A stretch of 5,520 nt of DNA, taken from NCBI GenBank assembly GCA_016200745.1, contig JACQEF010000363.1, positions 1-5,520 on the forward strand, read 5' to 3'. Positions 1 to 4,818 of this stretch are shown one piece after another. A program made the position numbers and the translations under genes. The notes below the pieces were generated by a model. It was not told the origin of the DNA. It did no database searches and was given only the letters and a program-made list of their open reading frames with translations. How positions within the stretch are numbered: position 1 is the first letter of the stretch; every line of letters starts with the position of its first letter. The DNA comes from Chloroflexota bacterium (GTDB lineage Bacteria > Chloroflexota > Limnocylindria > Limnocylindrales > CSP1-4).

Positions 1-14
1 CGCGCCGCGGCGCG
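1..14. repeat. GC-rich perfect palindrome at left edge
   Basis: The first 14 bases (CGCGCCGCGGCGCG) are their own reverse complement and could form a short hairpin. It may be the end of a terminator or spacer hairpin of an upstream gene outside the window, but no T-run follows and the left flank is missing. In DNA this GC-rich, short palindromes also occur by chance, so the function is unknown. Confidence 0.25.
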
Positions 15-98
15 GCCTCTCAGGTTGCCTTCATGAAGAACCGATAGAACTCGGGGCGGGAGGGTGCGTTCGCTTCCGGCCCACACCCGAGGTACACG

Positions 99-1262
99 AT
101 GTCCCGACGAAACCGAGTTCGAACGCGCCGAGATGGCTCCATTCGCGATACCCGACGTCCGCGTGGCGGTCCGCCGGTGCCGCCCGGCTGGGGATCCGAC
201 GAGGCCGACGCGGCCACGCTGCTCGACCGGCTGACGCTCGCGCTCCTGCCGCTGCGCCTCTTCCTCGGGGTCACGTTCCTGTACGCGGGCGTCGACAAGC
301 TGATCGACCCGACGTTCCTGCGGGTCACCGGCCCAGGCTCCATCGGGTCCCAGCTGACCGAGTTCGTCAGGGTCTCGCCGATCGCCCCGCTGGTCCAGGT
401 CTTCGGCTTGTCGTTTCCGGTCCAGGTCGGCTTCCTGATCGCCGTCGCGGAGATCGCGATCTGGTTGGGAGCGCTGACGGGTCTGCTCTTCCGGCTCTCG
501 GCGGCCGCTGGCCTCGCGCTCTCGATCACCTTCTGGCTCACCGCGTCGTGGGCGACCAGGCCGTACTACTACGGTCCGGACCTGCCGTACGCGTTCGGCT
601 GGCTGACGGTCGCCCTGGCCGGCACCGGCGACCGGTTCACGATCGAGAGCTGGTTCCGGGCCAACGCCGACGACGACCTCTACGACGACGAGCCGGCCTC
701 GCCGGAGCGGCGGGCCGTGCTGAGGGCCGGGTTCCTCGGCCTTGCCTCGCTGGCGGTCGCCGCGTTCGCCGGCACGGTCGGGGCGTCCGTCCTTGGCCGC
801 GAACGGCCGGGGCTGGCGTCCGGGTCGGCCTCGCCGGCCCCGAGCGACGGCTCGACGGGCGCGGCGGCGCCGTCGGCGAGCCCGAGCGCCGGAGCTGCCG
901 CGAGCCCGGCGCCGACGGCCGCCGGTGCCAGCCAGGCGCCCGCGTCGGGCCCCGTCATCGCCAGGGTCAGCCAGCTCGGATCCGGCCGGGCGATCAGCTT
1001 CGCCGACCCGATCTCGGGCGATCCCGGCGTGCTCCTGAAGCTGGCCGACGGCAAGATCGTGGCGTTCGACGCCATCTGCACGCATGCGGGGTGCACGGTG
1101 GAGTGGGACCCGACCTACGACCTGCTCGTCTGCCCCTGCCACGGCGCCGCCTTCGATCCCGCGCACGACGCCCAGGCGGTGGCGGGGCCGACCAGCACGC
1201 CGCTGTCGCCGATCCCGATCCACGTGGACACGGCAAGCGGCCGGATCACCGTCAGCGCCTGA
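99..1262 (+). CDS. DoxX/DoxD-like membrane protein fused to a Rieske [2Fe-2S] domain
   Basis: A 387-residue membrane protein that probably takes part in quinone-linked or other respiratory electron transfer at the outer face of the cytoplasmic membrane; the substrate is unknown. Residues 1-40 are a basic, Pro/Gly-rich cytoplasmic tail. Residues about 44-66, 108-131, 133-151 and 164-177 look like four membrane helices of the DoxX/DoxD (thiosulfate:quinone oxidoreductase small-subunit-like) family. Residues 204-232 resemble a twin-arginine anchor (ERRAVLRAGF followed by a hydrophobic stretch). Residues 236-285 are a Ser/Ala/Pro linker. Residues 285-387 are a Rieske domain with cluster ligands C327, H329, C345 and H348. 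C332 and C347 sit where bc1/b6f-type Rieske proteins carry their stabilising disulfide (CTHAGC...CPCHG). The ATG is preceded by GAGG at 89-92, six bases away. The next gene has its own promoter-like site, so this is probably a separate transcription unit. The Rieske assignment is firm; the DoxX/DoxD assignment rests on helix pattern and the motif LRLFLGVTFLYAGVDKL. Confidence 0.9.
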   Translation: MSRRNRVRTRRDGSIRDTRRPRGGPPVPPGWGSDEADAATLLDRLTLALLPLRLFLGVTFLYAGVDKLIDPTFLRVTGPGSIGSQLTEFVRVSPIAPLVQVFGLSFPVQVGFLIAVAEIAIWLGALTGLLFRLSAAAGLALSITFWLTASWATRPYYYGPDLPYAFGWLTVALAGTGDRFTIESWFRANADDDLYDDEPASPERRAVLRAGFLGLASLAVAAFAGTVGASVLGRERPGLASGSASPAPSDGSTGAAAPSASPSAGAAASPAPTAAGASQAPASGPVIARVSQLGSGRAISFADPISGDPGVLLKLADGKIVAFDAICTHAGCTVEWDPTYDLLVCPCHGAAFDPAHDAQAVAGPTSTPLSPIPIHVDTASGRITVSA

Positions 1263-1315
1263 GTCGGTTCGGACCCGGCCTCGATCCCGCGATCGGGGCG
1301 CCCGGACTTCGCCGA

Positions 1316-1333
1316 CCGAGGCGCTCCGCTCGG
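1316..1333 (+). other. Small hairpin between the Rieske gene and rpiB
   Basis: CCGAG (1316-1320) can pair with CTCGG (1329-1333) across an eight-base loop. A competing pairing is GCCGA (1311-1315) with TCGGC (1330-1334). It lies 54 bases past the stop of the Rieske gene and just upstream of the rpiB promoter-like site. It could end the first transcript or be a regulatory element, but the stem is only five pairs and no T-run follows. The rest of the 93-base gap shows nothing clear. Confidence 0.2.
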
Positions 1334-1343
1334 CGTGACGCCG

Positions 1344-1349
1344 TATCCT
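1344..1349 (+). promoter_or_regulatory. Putative -10 element for a leaderless rpiB transcript
   Basis: TATCCT matches the TANNNT -10 pattern of high-GC bacteria. It ends six bases before the GTG at 1356, so a transcript starting the usual distance downstream would begin at or next to that start codon. No Shine-Dalgarno sequence precedes GTG 1356 or ATG 1365, which fits a leaderless mRNA. No convincing -35 box was found. The same hexamer lies before pgi. Confidence 0.45.
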
Positions 1350-1355
1350 TGGGCC

Positions 1356-1823
1356 GTGACCAGCATGCGCATTGCGTTCGCCGCCGACCACGCGGGGGCG
1401 GCACTCAAGGACGAGCTCATCCGGCGGCTGCGGGCCTCCGACCTCGACCACGAGTGGATCGACCTTGGCGGGGACGGGTCGGACCCGCAGGACGACTACC
1501 CGGACTTCGCGCGGCGGCTGGGCGATGCCGTCGCCGAGGGCGCGGCCGATCGCGGGATCCTCATCTGCGGATCCGGCGTCGGCGCGTCGGTGGCGGCCAA
1601 CAAGATCCGCGGCGTCCGGTCCGCCATCTGCCACGACACCTATTCGGCCCACCAGGGCGTCGAGCACGATGACATGAACGTCCTGACGCTGGGCAGCCGG
1701 GTGATCGGCCCGGAGCCGGCGTTCGAGTGCGCGGTCGCGTTCCTGGGCGCCGTGTTCAGCGGCGAGCCCCGCCACCGGCGGCGCCTGGACAAGGTGCTCG
1801 CGATCGAGGCCGACGGGCACTGA
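1356..1823 (+). CDS. rpiB: Ribose-5-phosphate isomerase B (RpiB/LacA/LacB family)
   Basis: Cytoplasmic enzyme of the non-oxidative pentose phosphate pathway that interconverts ribulose-5-phosphate and ribose-5-phosphate. Counting from ATG 1365, the family N-terminal motif is AADHAG (D8, H9). The active-site Cys-type motif ICGSGVG has C68, followed by CHDTYSA (H90) and the typical HDDMNVLTLGSRVIG block. The basic C-terminal segment RHRRRLDKV probably helps bind phosphate. Having Cys68 places it with the E. coli-type enzymes rather than the mycobacterial type that uses Glu. Three in-frame starts exist. GTG 1335 lies upstream of the TATCCT element and is unlikely. GTG 1356 gives 155 residues and fits a leaderless transcript. 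ATG 1365 gives 152 residues and starts exactly at the family's usual MRIAFAADHAG. I chose 1356, but 1365 is nearly as likely. A hairpin follows the stop, so it is probably transcribed separately from pgi. Confidence 0.95.
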   Translation: MTSMRIAFAADHAGAALKDELIRRLRASDLDHEWIDLGGDGSDPQDDYPDFARRLGDAVAEGAADRGILICGSGVGASVAANKIRGVRSAICHDTYSAHQGVEHDDMNVLTLGSRVIGPEPAFECAVAFLGAVFSGEPRHRRRLDKVLAIEADGH

Positions 1824-1826
1824 CGG

Positions 1827-1854
1827 GGCCGGCGCCAGTCCGGCCGCGCTTCTT
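1827..1854 (+). terminator. Terminator-like hairpin after rpiB
   Basis: GGCCGG (1827-1832) pairs perfectly with CCGGCC (1840-1845) across a seven-base loop, starting four bases after the rpiB stop. It is followed by a weakly pyrimidine-rich GCGCTTCTT. The stem is strong, but the T-tract is poor and runs directly into the first 51-bp repeat. It may be an intrinsic terminator of the type common in high-GC genomes, or an mRNA 3' end stabiliser. Confidence 0.4.
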
Positions 1855-2004
1855 GCGCCGGGCGACAGACTCGGCCACGGGCGGCGGTCTGGATGGCCCG
1901 GTCTTGCGCCGGGCGACAGACTCGGCCACGGGCGGCGGTCTGGATGGCCCGGTCTTGCGCCGGGCGACAGACCTCGGCCACGGACGGCGGCCAGGATGGC
2001 GATG
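1851..2004. repeat. 51-bp tandem repeat, hairpin-forming, about three copies
   Basis: Copies 1 (1851-1901) and 2 (1902-1952) are identical. Copy 3 (1953 to about 2000) matches after one inserted C near 1973 and three substitutions, then diverges. Each intact unit contains an inverted repeat. In copy 1, CCGGGC (1858-1863) pairs with GCCCGG (1896-1901), and CAGAC (1866-1870) pairs with GTCTG (1887-1891), with a 16-base loop and a small internal loop. Copy 3 has lost both arms. The unit length is divisible by three, so frames stay open on both strands and give 17-residue peptide repeats. However, the insertion in copy 3 breaks the phase, there is no family resemblance, and the region lies between two genes. 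I read it as non-coding. Possible roles are an intergenic mobile or dispersed repeat, a minisatellite, or an RNA structural element. Confidence 0.85.
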
Positions 2005-2023
2005 ACCGGCCGTCGGCGTACCA

Positions 2024-2039
2024 TGACCTGACCGCGGTC
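2024..2039. promoter_or_regulatory. TGACC direct repeat overlapping a 10-bp palindrome (possible operator)
   Basis: TGACC occurs twice in a row (2024-2028 and 2029-2033), and the second copy overlaps the perfect palindrome GACCGCGGTC (2030-2039). It lies 57 bases upstream of the pgi -10-like element, in a stretch with no gene. A regulator-binding site is possible but unsupported by any known motif, and chance palindromes are common at this GC content. Another TANNNT hexamer, TACCAT (2019-2024), overlaps its left side. Confidence 0.2.
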
Positions 2040-2095
2040 GACCCTCGTGCAACGTGCCGCCAGCCAGGCGTAAGCGTTCGTTCACGTCCCGCGGC

Positions 2096-2108
2096 TATCC
2101 TGTCGGAG
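2096..2108 (+). promoter_or_regulatory. Putative -10 element and ribosome-binding site of pgi
   Basis: TATCCT at 2096-2101 is identical to the hexamer before rpiB. GGAG at 2105-2108 stands eight bases before ATG 2117 and sets the pgi start there rather than at earlier non-ATG codons in the frame. If TATCCT is the -10, the mRNA would start near 2107-2109 with a leader of only about ten bases, possibly clipping the GGAG. The two readings partly compete. No clear -35 box was found. Confidence 0.4.
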
Positions 2109-2116
2109 TAGCCACC

Positions 2117-3907
2117 ATGTCCGATCCCGCCTCGACCACCGCCAACGTCCCGCGATTCGCCCTCGGCGACGGAATCGCCGCGTTCGAGGCGGCCGTCCAG
2201 CGAGCCCGTTCCGAGGAGTGGGCGAACCGCCTGTTCGACCGCGACGTGCGGCTATGGTCGAACGACCAGCGTGTCGGCGCGGCGATCGCCGATCGGCTCG
2301 GCTGGCTGGACGCACCGGCCCATTTCGCCAACCAGATCGCGGCGCTGGAGGGATTCGGCGACGCGGTGGTCGACCAGGGCTACACGACCGCGATCATCGC
2401 CGGGATGGGCGGGAGCAGTCTTGCGCCGGACGTGCTCCATCGCACGTTCGGATCGCAGGAGGGGTACCTGGCGCTCCGGATCCTCGACTCGACCGACCCG
2501 GAGTACGTCGCCGCGACCTTCGACGATCTCGATCCGCTCCAGACGCTGGTCGTCGTCGCCTCGAAGTCGGGCACGACGACGGAGCCCAACGCCTTCCTCG
2601 CCGAGGCCTGGGCGCGGGCCCAGGCGGCGCTCGACGTCCGCCGTCACCATACCTACGAGCAGCCCGGCGGGTTCATCGTGGCCATCAGCGACCCGGGCCG
2701 CAGCATCGATGCCATCCCCCACCACGACGCCTTCCGCGAGGTGTTCCTCAACCCGCCCAACATCGGCGGCCGGTATTCGGCGCTCACCTACGTGGGGCTC
2801 GTCCCGGCGTCGCTGATCGGGCTCGACCTCGACGCCCTGCTCGCGTCGGGGTCAGCGATGCTCGGCGCCTGCCGCGAGCCGGACCCGACCGCCAACCCCG
2901 GCCTGTCGCTCGGGCTGGCCATCGGCACGCTGGCGCGGAACGGTCGGGACAAGCTGACGTTCCTGACGGATTCTTCCATCGCGTCGTTCGGAGCGTGGGT
3001 CGAGCAGCTGATCGCCGAGAGCACCGGCAAGCACGGGGTCGGGATCGTCCCGGTCGATCTCGAACCCGTCGGCGCCGTCGACGCCTACGGGCCCGATCGC
3101 GCGTTCGTCCGGATCGCGCTCAACAGCCCCGCCACGACCGACGAGGACGCGGCCCGCGATCGCCTGGCCGACGCACTCGAGGCTGCCGGACATCCCGTGA
3201 TCCGGATCGAGCTGTCGGACCCGATCGACCTCGGCGCCGAGGCCGTCCGCTGGGAAGTGGCGACCGCGTTCGCCGGCGCCGTTCTCGGCATCGACCCCTT
3301 CGACCAGCCAAACGTCGAGGAGGCCAAGCAGCTGACCCGCGACCTTCTCGCCCGCCGGGGACGCGGCGAGGCCGACTCGACGCCGCCACCCGCGCCGGTC
3401 GCCAGCGGCGACGGACTGGTCCTCCACGGCGACGCGGCGCTGCGGCTCACGTCGGGCGATGGCGGCGTCGTCGGCGAGCTGGCCCGCCACCTGGCGCGGC
3501 GGCGCCCGAACGCGTACCTCTGCCTCCAGGCCTTCATCGCGCCGACGCCCGCCCGCGACGAGGCGATGGCCGGGATCCGCGCGTTGCTGCGCGACCGCAC
3601 GGGACGCGCCACGACGGCCGGCTACGGCCCGCGCTTCCTGCATTCCACCGGCCAGCTTCACAAGGGCGGCGCCCCCATCGGCTGGTTCATCCAGCTGACG
3701 GCGGACCACCCGGCCGATCGCCCGATCCCGGGCTGGCCGTACACGTTCGGGCAGCTGATCGACGCCCAGGCTGCGGGCGACTTCGCCGCCATCGAAAGCC
3801 ACGATCTGCCGATCCTTCGCGTCCATCTCGGTTCCGACCCGGACGCCGGCCTGGCCGCCCTGCACCAGGCGCTCGCGGCCGCCCTCGACCACCCAACGGA
3901 GGCTTGA
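2117..3907 (+). CDS. pgi: Glucose-6-phosphate isomerase (transaldolase/isomerase-fusion type)
   Basis: Cytoplasmic enzyme that interconverts glucose-6-phosphate and fructose-6-phosphate, 596 residues from ATG 2117. Visible landmarks are GMGGSS (96-101), the sugar-phosphate-binding SIS motif SKSGTTTEPN (149-158), isomerase signature-like IGGRYSALTYVG (from residue 216), AESTGKHG with probable catalytic Glu301, and LHSTGQLHKGG with Lys516 near the end. In wording and length these resemble the isomerase half of bifunctional transaldolase/phosphoglucose isomerase proteins more than the E. coli enzyme. No transaldolase domain precedes it: the upstream DNA is non-coding repeat. The frame stays open to 2054, but no ATG or ribosome-binding site supports an earlier start, whereas GGAG lies eight bases before 2117. 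It is followed five bases later by gnd and should be the first gene of a pgi-gnd-zwf operon. Isomerase identity is secure; true bifunctionality is not expected. Confidence 0.94.
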   Translation: MSDPASTTANVPRFALGDGIAAFEAAVQRARSEEWANRLFDRDVRLWSNDQRVGAAIADRLGWLDAPAHFANQIAALEGFGDAVVDQGYTTAIIAGMGGSSLAPDVLHRTFGSQEGYLALRILDSTDPEYVAATFDDLDPLQTLVVVASKSGTTTEPNAFLAEAWARAQAALDVRRHHTYEQPGGFIVAISDPGRSIDAIPHHDAFREVFLNPPNIGGRYSALTYVGLVPASLIGLDLDALLASGSAMLGACREPDPTANPGLSLGLAIGTLARNGRDKLTFLTDSSIASFGAWVEQLIAESTGKHGVGIVPVDLEPVGAVDAYGPDRAFVRIALNSPATTDEDAARDRLADALEAAGHPVIRIELSDPIDLGAEAVRWEVATAFAGAVLGIDPFDQPNVEEAKQLTRDLLARRGRGEADSTPPPAPVASGDGLVLHGDAALRLTSGDGGVVGELARHLARRRPNAYLCLQAFIAPTPARDEAMAGIRALLRDRTGRATTAGYGPRFLHSTGQLHKGGAPIGWFIQLTADHPADRPIPGWPYTFGQLIDAQAAGDFAAIESHDLPILRVHLGSDPDAGLAALHQALAAALDHPTEA

Positions 3908-3912
3908 TCCAG

Positions 3913-4812
3913 ATGCGCATCGGGTTCATCGGTCTCGGGCGCATGGGCGCCAACATGGTTCGCCGGCTCCTCCGCGACGGCCACGAGATCGTGGCCTACA
4001 ACCGGACCCCGGAGAAGACCACCGAGATCGCCGGCGAGGGCGCGATCGCGTCGTTCTCGATCGCCGAGCTCGTGTCCAAGCTGGACAATCCGCGCACGGT
4101 CTGGGTGATGGTCCCGGCCGGCGACGCCACCGAGGCCCAGATCGCCGAGCTGCTCGAGCACCTCGAACCGGGCGACACCATCGTCGACGGCGGCAACACC
4201 AACTTCCACGACGACGTCCGGCGCCAGGCCGACCTCGCCACCAAGGGCATCGGCTACGTCGACGCGGGGGTGTCGGGCGGCGTCTGGGGGCTCCAGGTCG
4301 GCTACTGCCTGATGGTCGGCGGCGAGGACGCGACGGTCACGCCGCTCGAGCCGGTCTTCCGGTCGCTCGCTCCCGAGAACGGCTACCTGCACGTCGGCGG
4401 GCCCGGTGCCGGCCACTACGTGAAGATGGTCCACAACGGGATCGAGTACGGGCTCATGCAGGCGTACGCCGAGGGCTTCGAGATCATGCACGCCAGCGAT
4501 TACACGCTGGACCTGGCGGCCATCTCGGAGCTGTGGATGCAGGGCTCGGTCGTGCGCTCGTGGCTGCTCGAGCTGGCCGGGCGGGCGTTCCGCTCCAACG
4601 GCCAGGATCTGCCGCATCTCAAGGGCTATGTCGCCGATTCGGGCGAAGGCCGCTGGACGATCCAGGAAGCGATCGACCACGACGTCCCCGCGCCGGTGAT
4701 CACCCTCTCGCTGCTCACGCGGTTCCGGTCGCGCCAGGACGACTCCTACGGGGCCAAGGTGCTCGCCGCGCTGCGCAACGAGTTCGGCGGCCACGCGGTC
4801 AAGACCGAGTAG
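3913..4812 (+). CDS. gnd: 6-phosphogluconate dehydrogenase, decarboxylating, short type
   Basis: Oxidatively decarboxylates 6-phosphogluconate to ribulose-5-phosphate and CO2, producing NAD(P)H, in the cytoplasm. The 299-residue length marks the short family (about 300 residues, YqeC-like) rather than the about 470-residue E. coli form. A Rossmann motif GFIGLGRMG lies at residues 4-12. N30-R31-T32 after the second strand resembles NADP-binding members, so NADP use is inferred. Other motifs are DGGNT (92-96) and GVSGGVWG (119-126). The active-site stretch VKMVHNGIEYG contains K171, H174, N175 and E178, with the same spacing as K183, H186, N187 and E190 of the long enzymes. GGAGG at 3898-3902, inside the end of pgi, is the ribosome-binding site for ATG 3913, ten bases on. 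The gene starts five bases after the pgi stop, so translational coupling is likely. The related 3-hydroxyisobutyrate dehydrogenases were considered, but the HNGIEYG motif favours Gnd. Confidence 0.95.
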   Translation: MRIGFIGLGRMGANMVRRLLRDGHEIVAYNRTPEKTTEIAGEGAIASFSIAELVSKLDNPRTVWVMVPAGDATEAQIAELLEHLEPGDTIVDGGNTNFHDDVRRQADLATKGIGYVDAGVSGGVWGLQVGYCLMVGGEDATVTPLEPVFRSLAPENGYLHVGGPGAGHYVKMVHNGIEYGLMQAYAEGFEIMHASDYTLDLAAISELWMQGSVVRSWLLELAGRAFRSNGQDLPHLKGYVADSGEGRWTIQEAIDHDVPAPVITLSLLTRFRSRQDDSYGAKVLAALRNEFGGHAVKTE

Positions 4813-4818
4813 CCGGCA

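Noticed and set aside
25..51. Promoter-like TTGCCT and TAGAAC before the Rieske gene
   Set aside because: The spacer is about 14 bases, too short for a normal -35/-10 pair, and neither box is close to consensus.
20..541. - strand frame ending in PEFYRFFMKAT, which looks like a natural protein end
   Set aside because: Nearly all of it is antisense to the DoxX-like domain, and only about 26 codons lie outside that gene. No ribosome-binding site or family match was seen. A remnant of an old gene in 1-98 cannot be excluded.
1286..1297. CCCG-CGAT-CGGG mini-hairpin as terminator of the Rieske gene
   Set aside because: The stem is only four pairs with no T-run, which is within chance expectation at this GC content.
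1851..2004. CRISPR array
   Set aside because: The repeats abut directly with no unique spacers, and the unit is 51 bp with only two or three copies.
1756..2085. Repeat-containing small proteins on either strand with a 17-residue period
   Set aside because: The period is open only because 51 is divisible by three. The one-base insertion in copy 3 shifts the phase, and the frames overlap the end of rpiB without their own start signals.
2218..3912. Open frame continuous with gnd running back through pgi, suggesting a giant fusion
   Set aside because: The upstream part is Arg/Pro/Gly-rich shadow of pgi with no family resemblance. The ATG at 3913 with GGAGG ahead and a family-typical N-terminus marks the real gnd start.
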